A stretch of 64,000 bases of DNA from Ascidia mentula (GCA_947561715.1 OX387200.1:12278501-12342500); one strand, 5' to 3'. Counted from the stretch's first letter, positions 22,926 to 38,340 are shown. The notes: generated from the sequence alone by a model not told the origin. Numbers and translations: made by a program.

Positions 22926-25900
22926 GGACAAGTGCTGAAATCGCATAGTTACATACGTTGTGCAACCGCAAAAGCAATACTGGAGTATCAGCGTTTTCCA
23001 CTGTATAATAAAGCTTGTACTGCAAAAAAATATTTTTCATCGAAAAGTCATATACTGCAAATTGGAAAAGTGCTGAAATCGCACAGTTGCATACGTTGTG
23101 CAACCGCAAAAGCAATACTGGAATACCAGCGTTTTCCACTGTATAACAAAGCTTGTACTGAAAAAAATTATTTTTTATCGAAAAGTCATATACTGCAAAA
23201 TGGACAAGTGCTGAAATCTCATAGTTACATACGTTGTGCAACCGCAAAAGCAATACTGGAGTATCAGCGTTTTCCACTGTATAATAAAGCTTGTACTGCA
23301 AAAAAATATTTTTCATCGAAAAGTCATATACTGCAAAATGGACAAGTGCTGAAATCGCATAGTTACATACGTTGTGCAACCGCAAAAGCAATACTGGAGT
23401 ATCAGCGTTTTCCACTGTATAATAAAGCTTGTACTGCAAAAAAATATTTTTCATCGAAAAGTCATATACTGCAAATTGGAAAAGTGCTGAAATCGCACAG
23501 TTGCATACGTTGTGCAACCGCAAAAGCAATACTGGAATACCAGCGTTTTCCACTGTATAATAAAGCTTGTACTGCAAAAAAATATTTTTCATCGAAAAGT
23601 CATATACTGCAAAATGGACAAGTGCTGAAATCGCATAGTTACATACGTTGTGCAACCGCAAAAGCAATACTGGAGTATCAGCGTTTTCCACTGTATAATA
23701 AAGCTTGTACTGCAAAAAAATATTTTTCATCGAAAAGTCATATACTGCAAAATGGACAAGTGCTGAAATCGCATAGTTACATACGTTGTGCAACCGGAAA
23801 AGCAATACTGGAGTATCAGCGTTGTCCACTGTATAACAAAGCTTGTACTGAAAAAAATTATTTTTTGTCGAAAAGTCATATACTGCATAATGGACAAGTG
23901 CTGAAATCTCATAGTTACATACGTTGTGCAACCGCAAAAGCAATACTGGAGTATCAGCGTTTTCCCCTGTATAATAAAGCTTGTACTGAAAAAAATTATT
24001 TTTTATCGAAAAGTCATATACTGCAAAACGGACAAGTACTGAAATCTCATAGTTTCATACGTTGTGCAACCGCAAAAGCAATACTGGAGTATCAGCGTTT
24101 TCCCCTGTATAATAAAGCTTGTACTGAAAAAAAATATTTTTCATCGAAAAGTCATATACTGCAAAATGGACAATTGCTGAAATCGCATAGTTACGTACGT
24201 TGTGCAACCGCAAAAGCAATACTGGAGTATCAGCGTTTTCCACTGTATAATAAAGCTTGTACTGAAAAAAATTATTTTTTATCGAAAAGTCATATACTGC
24301 AAAACGGACAAGTACTGAAATCTCATAGTTTCATACGTTGTGCAACCGCAAAAGCAATACTGGAGTATCAGCGTTTTCCACTGTATAATAAAGCTTGTAC
24401 TGCAAAAAAATATTTTTCATCGAAAAGTCATATACTGCAAAATGGACAAGTGCTGAAATCGCATAGTTACATACGTTGTGCAACCGCAAAAGCAATACTG
24501 GAGTATCAGCGTTTTCCACTGTACAATAAAGCTTGTACTGCAAAAAAATATTTTTCATCGAAAAGTCATATACTGCAAATTGGAAAAGTGCTGAAATCGC
24601 ACAGTTGCATACGTTGTGCAACCGCAAAAGCAATACTGGTATATCAGCGTTTTCCACTGTATAATAAAGCTTGTAGTGCAAAAAAATATTTTTCATCGAA
24701 AAGTCATATACTGCAAAATGGACAAGTGCTGAAATCGCATAGTTGCATACGTTGTGCAACCGCAAAAGCAATACTGGAGTATCAGCGTTTTCCCCTGTAT
24801 AATAAAGCTTGTACTGCAAAAAAATATTTTTCATCGAAAAGTCATATACTGCAAAATGGACAAGTGCTGAAATCGCATAGTTACATACGTTGTGCAACCG
24901 CAAAAGCAATACTGGTATATCAGCGTTGTCCACTGTATAATAAAGCTTGTACTGCAAAAAAATATTTTTCATCGAAAAGTCATATACTGCAAAATGGACA
25001 AGTGCTGAAATCGCATAGTTACATACGTTGTGCAACCGCAAAAGCAATACTGGAGTATCAGCGTTTTCCACTGTATAATAAAGCTTGAACTGCAAAAAAA
25101 TATTTTTCATCGAAAAGTCATATACTGCAAAATAGACAAGTGCTGAAATCGCACAGTTGCATACGTTGAGCAACCGCAAAAGCAATACTGGAATACCAGC
25201 GTTTTCCACTGTATAACAAAGCTTGTACTGAAAAAAATTATTTTTTATCGAAAAGTCGTATACTGCAAAATGGACAAGTACTGAAATCTCATAGTTTCAT
25301 ACGTTGTGCAACCGCAAAAGCAATACTGGAGTACCAGCGTTTTCCACTGTATAATAAAGCTTGTACTGAAAAAAATATTTTTCATCGAAAAGTCATATAC
25401 TGCAAAATGGACAAGTGCTGAAATCGCATAGTTACGTACGTTGTGCAACCGCAAAAGCAATACTGGAGTATCAGCGTTTTCCACTGTATAATAAAGCTTG
25501 TACTGAAAAAAATTATTTTTTATCGAAAAGTCATATACTGCAAAACGGACAAGTACTGAAATATCATAGTTTCATACGTTGTGCAACCGCAAAAGCAATA
25601 CTGGAGTATCAGCGTTTTCCACTGTATAATAAAGCTTGTACTGCAAAAAAATATTTTTCATCGAAAAGTCATATACTGCAAATTGGAAAAGTGCTGAAAT
25701 CGCACAGTTGCATACGTTGTGCAACCGCAAAAGCAATACTGGAATACCAGCGTTTTCCACTGTATAACAAAGCTTGTACTGAAAAAAATTATTTTTTATC
25801 GAAAAGTCATATACTGCAAAATGGACAAGTACTGAAATCTCATAGTTACATACGTTGTGCAACCGCAAAAGCAATACTGGAGTACCAGCGTTTTCCACTG

Positions 25901-28900
25901 TATAATAAAGCTTGTACTGAAAAAAATAATTTTTTATCGAAAACTCATATACTGCAAAATGGACAAGTGCTGAAATCTCATAGTTACATACGTTGTGCAA
26001 CCGCAAAAGCAATACTGGAGTATCAGCGTTTTCCACTGTATAATAAAGCTTGTACTGCAAAAAAATATTTTTCATCGAAAAGTCATATACTGCAAAATGG
26101 ACAAGTGCTGAAATCGCATAGTTACATACGTTGTGCAACCGCAAAAGCAATACTGGAGTATCAGCGTTTTCCACTGTATAATAAAGCTTGTACTGCAAAA
26201 AAATATTTTTCATCGAAAAGTCATATACTGCAAATTGGAAAAGTGCTGAAATCGCACAGTTGCATACGTTGTGCAACCGCAAAAGCAATACTGGAATACC
26301 AGCGTTTTCCACTGTATAATAAAGCTTGTACTGCAAAAAAATATTTTTCATCGAAAAGTCATATACTGCAAAATGGACAAGTGCTGAAATCGCATAGTTA
26401 CATACGTTGTGCAACCGCAAAAGCAATACTGGAGTATCAGCGTTTTCCACTGTATAATAAAGCTTGTACTGCAAAAAAATATTTTTCATCGAAAAGTCAT
26501 ATACTGCAAAATAGACAAGTGCTGAAATCGCACAGTTGCATACGTTGAGCAACCGCAAAAGCAATACTGGAATACCAGCGTTTTCCACTGTATAACAAAG
26601 CTTGTACTGAAAAAAATTATTTTTTATCGAAAAGTCGTATACTGCAAAATGGACAAGTACTGAAATCTCATAGTTTCATACGTTGTGCAACCGCAAAAGC
26701 AATACTGGAGTACCAGCGTTTTCCACTGTATAATAAAGCTTGTACTGAAAAAAATATTTTTCATCGAAAAGTCATATACTGCAAAATGGACAAGTGCTGA
26801 AATCGCATAGTTACGTACGTTGTGCAACCGCAAAAGCAATACTGGAGTATCAGCGTTTTCCACTGTATAATAAAGCTTGTACTGAAAAAAATTATTTTTT
26901 ATCGAAAAGTCATATACTGCAAAACGGACAAGTACTGAAATATCATAGTTTCATACGTTGTGCAACCGCAAAAGCAATACTGGAGTATCAGCGTTTTCCA
27001 CTGTATAATAAAGCTTGTACTGCAAAAAAATATTTTTCATCGAAAAGTCATATACTGCAAAATGGACAAGTGCTGAAATCGCATAGTTACATACGTTGTG
27101 CAACCGCAAAAGCAATACTGGAGTATCAGCGTTTTCCACTGTATAATAAAGCTTGTACTGCAAAAAAATATTTTTCATCGAAAAGTCATATACTGCAAAT
27201 TGGAAAAGTGCTGAAATCGCACAGTTGCATACGTTGTGCAACCGCAAAAGCAATACTGGAATACCAGCGTTTTCCACTGTATAACAAAGCTTGTACTGAA
27301 AAAAATTATTTTTTATCGAAAAGTCATATACTGCAAAATGGACAAGTACTGAAATCTCATAGTTACATACGTTGTGCAACCGCAAAAGCAATACTGGAGT
27401 ACCAGCGTTTTCCACTGTATAATAAAGCTTGTACTGAAAAAAATTATTTTTTATCGAAAAGTCATATACTGCAAAATGGACAAGTGCTGAAATCTCATAG
27501 TTACATACGTTGTGCAACCGCAAAAGCAATACTGGAGTATCAGCGTTTTCCACTGTATAATAAAACTTGTACTGCAAAAAAATATTTTTCATCGAAAAGT
27601 CATATACTGCAAAATGGACAAGTGCTGAAATCGCATAGTTACATACGTTGTGCAACCGCAAAAGCAATACTGGAGTATCAGCGTTTTCCCCTGTATAATA
27701 AAGCTTGTACTGCAAAAAAATATTTTTCATCGAAAAGTCATATACTGCAAAATGGACAAGTGCTGAAATCGCATAGTTACATACGTTGTGCAACCGGAAA
27801 AGCAATACTGGAGTATCAGCGTTGTCCACTGTATAACAAAGCTTGTACTGAAAAAAATTATTTTTTGTCGAAAAGTCATATACTGCATAATGGACAAGTG
27901 CTGAAATCTCATAGTTACATACGTTGTGCAACCGCAAAAGCAATACTGGAGTATCAGCGTTTTCCCCTGTATAATAAAGCTTGTACTGAAAAAAAATATT
28001 TTTTATCGAAAAGTCATATACTGCAAAATGGACAAGTGCTGAAATCGCATAGTTACGTACGTTGTGCAACCGCAAAAGCAATACTGGAGTATCAGCGTTT
28101 TCCACTGTATAATAAAGCTTGTACTGAAAAAAATTATTTTTTATCGAAAAGTCATATACTGCAAAACGGACAAGTACTGAAATCTCATAGTTTCATACGT
28201 TGTGCAACCGCAAAAGCAATACTGGAGTATCAGCGTTTTCCCCTGTATAATAAAGCTTGTACTGAAAAAAAATATTTTTCATCGAAAAGTCATATACTGC
28301 AAAATGGACAATTGCTGAAATCGCATAGTTACGTACGTTGTGCAACCGCAAAAGCAATACTGGAGTATCAGCGTTTTCCACTGTATAATAAAGCTTGTAC
28401 TGAAAAAAATTATTTTTTATCGAAAAGTCATATACTGCAAAACGGACAAGTACTGAAATCTCATAGTTTCATACGTTGTGCAACCGCAAAAGCAATACTG
28501 GAGTATCAGCGTTTTCCACTGTATAATAAAGCTTGTACTGCAAAAAAATATTTTTCATCGAAAAGTCATATACTGCAAAATGGACAAGTGCTGAAATCGC
28601 ATAGTTACATACGTTGTGCAACCGCAAAAGCAATACTGGAGTATCAGCGTTTTCCACTGTACAATAAAGCTTGTACTGCAAAAAAATATTTTTCATCGAA
28701 AAGTCATATACTGCAAATTGGAAAAGTGCTGAAATCGCACAGTTGCATACGTTGTGCAACCGCAAAAGCAATACTGGTATATCAGCGTTTTCCACTGTAT
28801 AATAAAGCTTGTAGTGCAAAAAAATATTTTTCATCGAAAAGTCATATACTGCAAAATGGACAAGTGCTGAAATCGCATAGTTGCATACGTTGTGCAACCG

Positions 28901-30599
28901 CAAAAGCAATACTGGAGTATCAGCGTTTTCCCCTGTATAATAAAGCTTGTACTGCAAAAAAATATTTTTCATCGAAAAGTCATATACTGCAAAATGGACA
29001 AGTGCTGAAATCGCATAGTTACATACGTTGTGCAACCGCAATAGCAATACTGGAGTATCAGCGTTTTCCACTGTATAATAAAGCTTGTACTGCAAAAAAA
29101 TATTTTTTATCGAAAAGTCATATACTGCAAAATGGACAAGTGCTGAAATCGCATAGTTACATACGTTGTGCAACCGCAAAAGCAATACTGGAGTATCAGC
29201 GTTTTCCACTGTATAATAAAGCTTGAACTGCAAAAAAATATTTTTCATCGAAAAGTCATATACTGCAAAATGGACAAGTGCTGAAATCTCATAGTTACAT
29301 ACGTTGTGCAACCGCAAAAGCAATACTGGAATATCAGCGTTGTCCACTGTATAACAAAGCTTGTACTGAAAAAAATTATTTTTTGTCGAAAAGTCATATA
29401 CTGCATAATGGACAAGTGCTGAAATCTCATAGTTACATACGTTGTGCAACCGCAAAAGCAATACTGGAGTATCAGCGTTTTCCCCTGTATAATAAAGCTT
29501 GTACTGAAAAAAAATATTTTTTATCGAAAAGTCATATACTGCAAAATGGACAAGTGCTGAAATCGCATAGTTACATACGTTGTGCAACCGCAAAAGCAAT
29601 ACTGGTATATCAGCGTTTTCCACTGTATAATAAAGCTTGTACTGCAAAAAAATATTTTTCATCGAAAAGTCATATACTGCAAAATGGACAAGTGCTGAAA
29701 TCGCATAGTTGCATACGTTGTGCAACCGCAAAAGCAATACTGGAGTATCAGCGTTTTCCACTGTATAATAAAGCTTGTACTGCAAAAAAATATTTTTTTT
29801 ATCGAAAAGTCATATACTGCAAAATAGACAAGTGCTGAAATCGCACAGTTGCATACGTTGAGCAACCGCAAAAGCAATACTGGAATACCAGCGTTGTCCA
29901 CTGTATAACAAAGCTTGTACTGAAAAAAATTATTTTTTATCGAAAAGTCGTATACTGCAAAATGGACAAGTACTGAAATCTCATAGTTTCATACGTTGTG
30001 CAACCGCAAAAGCAATACTGGAGTACCAGCGTTTTCCACTGTATAATAAAGCTTGTACTGAAAAAAATATTTTTCATCGAAAAGTCATATACTGCAAAAT
30101 GGACAAGTGCTGAAATCGCATAGTTACGTACGTTGTGCAACCGCAAAAGCAATACTGGAGTATCAGCGTTTTCCACTGTATAATAAAGCTTGTACTGAAA
30201 AAAATTATTTTTTATCGAAAATTCATATACTGCAAAACGGACAAGTACTGAAATCTCATAGTTTCATACGTTGTGCAACCGCAAAAGCAATACTGGAGTA
30301 TCAGCGTTTTCCACTGTATAATAAAGCTTGTACTGCAAAAAAATATTTTTCATCGAAAAGTCATATACTGCAAAATGGACAAGTGCTGAAATCGCATAGT
30401 TACATACGTTGTGCAACCGCAAAAGCAATACTGGAGTATCAGCGTTTTCCACTGTATAATAAAGCTTGTACTGCAAAAAAATATTTTTCATCGAAAAGTC
30501 ATATACTGCAAATTGGAAAAGTGCTGAAATCGCACAGTTGCATACGTTGTGCAACCGCAAAAGCAATACTGGAATACAAGCGTTTTCCACTGTATAACA

Positions 30600-33500
30600 A
30601 AGCTTGTACTGAAAAAAATTATTTTTTATCGAAAAGTCATATACTGCAAAATGGACAAGTACTGAAATCTCATAGTTACATACGTTGTGCAACCGCAAAA
30701 GCAATACTGGAGTACCAGCGTTTTCCACTGTATAATAAAGCTTGTACTGAAAAAAATTATTTTTTATCGAAAAGTCATATACTGCAAAATGGACAAGTGC
30801 TGAAATCTCATAGTTACATACGTTGTGCAACCGCAAAAGCAATACTGGAGTATCAGCGTTTTCCACTGTATAATAAAGCTTGTACTGCAAAAAAATATTT
30901 TTCATCGAAAAGTCATATACTGCAAAATGGACAAGTGCTGAAATCGCATAGTTACATACGTTGTGCAACCGCAAAAGCAATACTGGAGTATCAGCGTTTT
31001 CCACTGTATAATAAAGCTTGTACTGCAAAAAAATATTTTTCATCGAAAAGTCATATACTGCAAATTGGAAAAGTGCTGAAATCGCACATTTGCATACGTT
31101 GTGCAACCGCAAAAGCAATACTGGAATACCAGCGTTTTCCACTGTATAACAAAGCTTGTACTGAAAAAAATTATTTTTTATCGAAAAGTCATATACTGCA
31201 AAATGGACAAGTACTGAAATCTCATAGTTACATACGTTGTGCAACCGCAAAAGCAATACTGGAGTACCAGCGTTTTCCACTGTATAATAAAGCTTGTACT
31301 GAAAAAAATTATTTTTTATCGAAAAGTCATATACTGCAAAATGGACAAGTGCTGAAATCTCATAGTTACATACGTTGTGCAACCGCAAAAGCAATACTGG
31401 AGTATCAGTGTTTTCCACTGTATAATAAAGCTTGTACTGCAAAAAAATATTTTTCATCGAAAAGTCATATACTGCAAAATGGACAAGTGCTGAAATCGCA
31501 TAGTTACATACGTTGTGCAACCGCAAAAGCAATACTGGAGTATCAGCGTTTTCCACAGTATAATAAAGCTTGTACTGCAAAAAAATATTTTTCATCGAAA
31601 AGTCATATACTGCAAAATGGACAAGTGCTGAAATCTCATAGTTACATACGTTGTGCAACCGCAAAAGCAATACTGGAGTACCAGCGTTTTCCACTGTATA
31701 ATAAAGCTTGTACTGAAAAAAATTATTTTTTATCGAAAAGTCATATACTGCAAAATGGACAAGTGCTGAAATCGCCCAGTTACATACGTTGTGCAACCGC
31801 AAAAGCAATACTGGAGTACCAGCGTTTTCCACTGTATAATAAAGCTTGTACTGCAAAAAAATATTTTTTTTATCGAAAAGTCATATACTGCAAAATAGAC
31901 AAGTGCTGAAATCGCACAGTTGCATACGTTGAGCAACCGCAAAAGCAATACTGGAATACCAGCGTTTTCCACTGTATAACAAAGCTTGTACTGATAAAAA
32001 TTATTTTTTATCGAAAAGTCGTATACTGCAAAATGGACAAGTACTGAAATCTCATAGTTTCATACGTTGTGCAACCGCAAAAGCAATACTGGAGTACCAG
32101 CGTTTTCCACTCTATAATAAAGCTTGTACTGAAAAAAATATTTTTCATCGAAAAGTCATATACTGCAAAATGGACAAGTGCTGAAATTGCATAGTTACGT
32201 ACGTTGTGCAACCGCAAAAGCAATACTGGAGTATCAGCGTTTTCCACTGTATAATAAAGCTTGTACTGAAAAAAATTATTTTTTATCGAAAAGTCATATA
32301 CTGCAAAACGGACAAGTACTGAAATCTCATAGTTTCATACGTTGTGCAACCGCAAAAGCAATACTGGAGTATCAGCGTTTTCCACTGTATAATAAAGCTT
32401 GTACTGCAAAAAAATATTTTTCATCGAAAAGTCATATACAGCAAAATGGACAAGTGCTGAAATCGCATAGTTACATACGTTGTGCAACCGCAAAAGCAAT
32501 ACTGGAGTATCAGCGTTTTCCACTGTATAATAAAGCTTGTACTGCAAAAAAATATTTTTCATCGAAAAGTCATATACTGCAAATTGGAAAAGTGCTGAAA
32601 TCGCACAGTTGCATACGTTGTGCAACCGCAAAAGCAATACTGGAATACCAGCGTTTTCCACTGTATAACAAAGCTTGTACTGAAAAAATTATTTTTTGTC
32701 GAAAAGTCATATACTGCAAAATGGACAAGTACTGAAATCTCATAGTTACATACGTTGTGCAACCGCAAAAGCAATACTGGAGTACCAGCGTTTTCCACTG
32801 TATAATAAAGCTTGTACTGAAAAAAATTATTTTTTATCGAAAAGTCATATACTGCAAAATGGACAAGTGCTGAAATCGCATAGTTACATACGTTGTGCAA
32901 CCGCAATAGCAATACTGGAGTATCAGCGTTTTCCACTGTATAATAAAGCTTGTACTGCAAAAAAATATTTTTCATCGAAAAGTCATATACTGCAAAATGG
33001 ACAAGTGCTGAAATCGCATAGTTACATACGTTGTGCAACCGCAAAAGCAATACTGGAGTATCAGCGTTTTCCACTGTATAATAAAGCTTGTACTGCAAAA
33101 AAATATTTTTCATCGAAAAGTCATATACTGCAAAATGGACAAGTGCTGAAATCGCATAGTTACATACGTTGTGCAACCGCAAAAGCAATACTGGAATATC
33201 AGCGTTGTCCACTGTATAACAAAGCTTGAACTGAAAAAAATTATTTTTTGTCGAAAAGTCATATACTGCATAATGGACAAGTGCTGAAATCTCATAGTTA
33301 CATACGTTGTGCAACCGCAAAAGCAATACTGGAGTATCAGCGTTTTCCCCTGTATAATAAAGCTTGTACTGAAAAAAAATATTTTTTATCGAAAAGTCAT
33401 ATACTGCAAAATGGACAAGTGCTGAAATCGCATAGTTACATACGTTGTGCAACCGCAAAAGCAATACTGGAGTATCAGCGTTTTCCACTGTATAATAAAG

Positions 33501-34466
33501 CTTGTATTGCAAAAAAATATTTTTCATCGAAAAGTCATATACTGCAAAATGGACAAGTGCTGAAATCGCATAGTTACATACGTTGTGCAACCGCAAAAGC
33601 AATACTGGAATATCAGCGTTGTCCACTGTATAACAAAGCTTGTACTGAAAAAAATTATTTTTTGTCGAAAAGTCATATACTGCATAATGGACAAGTGCTG
33701 AAATCTCATAGTTACATACGTTGTGCAACCGCAAAAGCAATACTGGAGTATCAGCGTTTTCCCCTGTATAATAAAGCTTGTACTGAAAAAAAATATTTTT
33801 TATCGAAAAGTCATATACTGCAAAATGGACAAGTGCTGAAATCGCATAGTTACATGCGTTGTGCAACCGCAAAAGCAATACTGGTATATCAGCGTTGTCC
33901 ACTGTATAATAAAGCTTGTACTGCAAAAAAATATTTTTCATCGAAAAGTCATATACTGCAAAATGGACAAGTGCTGAAATCGCATAGTTGCATACGTTGT
34001 GCAACCGCAAAAGCAATACTGGAGTATCAGCGTTTTCCACTGTATAATAAAGCTTGTACTGCAAAAAAATATTTTTTTTATCGAAAAGTCATATACTGCA
34101 AAATAGACAAGTGCTGAAATCTCATAGTTACATACGTTGTGCAACCGCAAAAGCAATACTGGAGTACCAGCGTTTTCCACTGTATAATAAAGCTTGTACT
34201 GAAAAAAATTATTTTTTATCGAAAAGTCATATACTGCAAAATGGACAAGTGCTGAAATCGCATAGTTACATACGTTGTGCAACCGCAAAAGCAATACTGG
34301 AGTATCAGCGTTTTCCCCTGTATAATAAAGCTTGTACTGAAAAAAAATATTTTTTATCGAAAAGTCATATACTGCAAAATGGACAAGTGCTGAAATCGCA
34401 TAGTTACATACGTTGTGCAACCGCAAAAGCAATACTGGTATATCAGCGTTGTCCACTGTATAATAA
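30600..34466 (+). repeat. 3,866-bp tandem duplication, copy 1
   Basis: 28 monomers plus 2 bp, repeated immediately at 34467-38340. Many private mutations occur in both copies at exactly +3,866: 'cacatttgcat' 31087/34953, 'cagtgttttcc' 31408/35274, 'gcccagtt' 31774/35640, 'tgataaaaatt' 31994/35860, 'ccactctat' 32108/35974, 'atacagcaaaa' 32436/36302, 'cttgaactg' 33228/37094, 'tattgcaaaa' 33506/37372 and 'acatgcgttg' 33854/37720. The 2-bp excess comes from length-variant monomers. Confidence 0.93.
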
Positions 34467-37400
34467 AGCTTGTACTGAAAAAAATTATTTTTTATCGAAA
34501 AGTCATATACTGCAAAATGGACAAGTACTGAAATCTCATAGTTACATACGTTGTGCAACCGCAAAAGCAATACTGGAGTACCAGCGTTTTCCACTGTATA
34601 ATAAAGCTTGTACTGAAAAAAATTATTTTTTATCGAAAAGTCATATACTGCAAAATGGACAAGTGCTGAAATCTCATAGTTACATACGTTGTGCAACCGC
34701 AAAAGCAATACTGGAGTATCAGCGTTTTCCACTGTATAATAAAGCTTGTACTGCAAAAAAATATTTTTCATCGAAAAGTCATATACTGCAAAATGGACAA
34801 GTGCTGAAATCGCATAGTTACATACGTTGTGCAACCGCAAAAGCAATACTGGAGTATCAGCGTTTTCCACTGTATAATAAAGCTTGTACTGCAAAAAAAT
34901 ATTTTTCATCGAAAAGTCATATACTGCAAATTGGAAAAGTGCTGAAATCGCACATTTGCATACGTTGTGCAACCGCAAAAGCAATACTGGAATACCAGCG
35001 TTTTCCACTGTATAACAAAGCTTGTACTGAAAAAAATTATTTTTTATCGAAAAGTCATATACTGCAAAATGGACAAGTACTGAAATCTCATAGTTACATA
35101 CGTTGTGCAACCGCAAAAGCAATACTGGAGTACCAGCGTTTTCCACTGTATAATAAAGCTTGTACTGAAAAAAATTATTTTTTATCGAAAAGTCATATAC
35201 TGCAAAATGGACAAGTGCTGAAATCTCATAGTTACATACGTTGTGCAACCGCAAAAGCAATACTGGAGTATCAGTGTTTTCCACTGTATAATAAAGCTTG
35301 TACTGCAAAAAAATATTTTTCATCGAAAAGTCATATACTGCAAAATGGACAAGTGCTGAAATCGCATAGTTACATACGTTGTGCAACCGCAAAAGCAATA
35401 CTGGAGTATCAGCGTTTTCCACAGTATAATAAAGCTTGTACTGCAAAAAAATATTTTTCATCGAAAAGTCATATACTGCAAAATGGACAAGTGCTGAAAT
35501 CTCATAGTTACATACGTTGTGCAACCGCAAAAGCAATACTGGAGTACCAGCGTTTTCCACTGTATAATAAAGCTTGTACTGAAAAAAATTATTTTTTATC
35601 GAAAAGTCATATACTGCAAAATGGACAAGTGCTGAAATCGCCCAGTTACATACGTTGTGCAACCGCAAAAGCAATACTGGAGTACCAGCGTTTTCCACTG
35701 TATAATAAAGCTTGTACTGCAAAAAAATATTTTTTTTATCGAAAAGTCATATACTGCAAAATAGACAAGTGCTGAAATCGCACAGTTGCATACGTTGAGC
35801 AACCGCAAAAGCAATACTGGAATACCAGCGTTTTCCACTGTATAACAAAGCTTGTACTGATAAAAATTATTTTTTATCGAAAAGTCGTATACTGCAAAAT
35901 GGACAAGTACTGAAATCTCATAGTTTCATACGTTGTGCAACCGCAAAAGCAATACTGGAGTACCAGCGTTTTCCACTCTATAATAAAGCTTGTCCTGAAA
36001 AAAATATTTTTCATCGAAAAGTCATATACTGCAAAATGGACAAGTGCTGAAATTGCATAGTTACGTACGTTGTGCAACCGCAAAAGCAATACTGGAGTAT
36101 CAGCGTTTTCCACTGTATAATAAAGCTTGTACTGAAAAAAATTATTTTTTATCGAAAAGTCATATACTGCAAAACGGACAAGTACTGAAATCTCATAGTT
36201 TCATACGTTGTGCAACCGCAAAAGCAATACTGGAGTATCAGCGTTTTCCACTGTATAATAAAGCTTGTACTGCAAAAAAATATTTTTCATCGAAAAGTCA
36301 TATACAGCAAAATGGACAAGTGCTGAAATCGCATAGTTACATACGTTGTGCAACCGCAAAAGCAATACTGGAGTATCAGCGTTTTCCACTGTATAATAAA
36401 GCTTGTACTGCAAAAAAATATTTTTCATCGAAAAGTCATATACTGCAAATTGGAAAAGTGCTGAAATCGCACAGTTGCATACGTTGTGCAACCGCAAAAG
36501 CAATACTGGAATACCAGCGTTTTCCACTGTATAACAAAGCTTGTACTGAAAAAATTATTTTTTGTCGAAAAGTCATATACTGCAAAATGGACAAGTACTG
36601 AAATCTCATAGTTACATACGTTGTGCAACCGCAAAAGCAATACTGGAGTACCAGCGTTTTCCACTGTATAATAAAGCTTGTACTGAAAAAAATTATTTTT
36701 TATCGAAAAGTCATATACTGCAAAATGGACAAGTGCTGAAATCGCATAGTTACATACGTTGTGCAACCGCAATAGCAATACTGGAGTATCAGCGTTTTCC
36801 ACTGTATAATAAAGCTTGTACTGCAAAAAAATATTTTTCATCGAAAAGTCATATACTGCAAAATGGACAAGTGCTGAAATCGCATAGTTACATACGTTGT
36901 GCAACCGCAAAAGCAATACTGGAGTATCAGCGTTTTCCACTGTATAATAAAGCTTGTACTGCAAAAAAATATTTTTCATCGAAAAGTCATATACTGCAAA
37001 ATGGACAAGTGCTGAAATCGCATAGTTACATACGTTGTGCAACCGCAAAAGCAATACTGGAATATCAGCGTTGTCCACTGTATAACAAAGCTTGAACTGA
37101 AAAAAATTATTTTTTGTCGAAAAGTCATATACTGCATAATGGACAAGTGCTGAAATCTCATAGTTACATACGTTGTGCAACCGCAAAAGCAATACTGGAG
37201 TATCAGCGTTTTCCCCTGTATAATAAAGCTTGTACTGAAAAAAAATATTTTTTATCGAAAAGTCATATACTGCAAAATGGACAAGTGCTGAAATCGCATA
37301 GTTACATACGTTGTGCAACCGCAAAAGCAATACTGGAGTATCAGCGTTTTCCACTGTATAATAAAGCTTGTATTGCAAAAAAATATTTTTCATCGAAAAG

Positions 37401-38340
37401 TCATATACTGCAAAATGGACAAGTGCTGAAATCGCATAGTTACATACGTTGTGCAACCGCAAAAGCAATACTGGAATATCAGCGTTGTCCACTGTATAAC
37501 AAAGCTTGTACTGAAAAAAATTATTTTTTGTCGAAAAGTCATATACTGCATAATGGACAAGTGCTGAAATCTCATAGTTACATACGTTGTGCAACCGCAA
37601 AAGCAATACTGGAGTATCAGCGTTTTCCCCTGTATAATAAAGCTTGTACTGAAAAAAAATATTTTTTATCGAAAAGTCATATACTGCAAAATGGACAAGT
37701 GCTGAAATCGCATAGTTACATGCGTTGTGCAACCGCAAAAGCAATACTGGTATATCAGCGTTGTCCACTGTATAATAAAGCTTGTACTGCAAAAAAATAT
37801 TTTTCATCGAAAAGTCATATACTGCAAAATGGACAAGTGCTGAAATCGCATAGTTGCATACGTTGTGCAACCGCAAAAGCAATACTGGAGTATCAGCGTT
37901 TTCCACTGTATAATAAAGCTTGTACTGCAAAAAAATATTTTTTTTATCGAAAAGTCATATACTGCAAAATAGACAAGTGCTGAAATCTCATAGTTACATA
38001 CGTTGTGCAACCGCAAAAGCAATACTGGAGTACCAGCGTTTTCCACTGTATAATAAAGCTTGTACTGAAAAAAATTATTTTTTATCGAAAAGTCATATAC
38101 TGCAAAATGGACAAGTGCTGAAATCGCATAGTTACATACGTTGTGCAACCGCAAAAGCAATACTGGAGTATCAGCGTTTTCCCCTGTATAATAAAGCTTG
38201 TACTGAAAAAAAATATTTTTTATCGAAAAGTCATATACTGCAAAATGGACAAGTGCTGAAATCGCATAGTTACATACGTTGTGCAACCGCAAAAGCAATA
38301 CTGGTATATCAGCGTTGTCCACTGTATAATAAAGCTTGTA
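34467..38340 (+). repeat. 3,866-bp tandem duplication, copy 2
   Basis: Near-perfect partner of 30600-34466. The only difference I noticed is 35994, where 'cttgtcctg' replaces 'cttgtactg' (32128 in copy 1). The breakpoint monomer near 34440-34480 joins 'ggtatatcagcgttgtcc' to the tgaaaaaaattatttttt A/T segment, a hybrid expected from unequal exchange between misaligned monomers. Confidence 0.93.
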
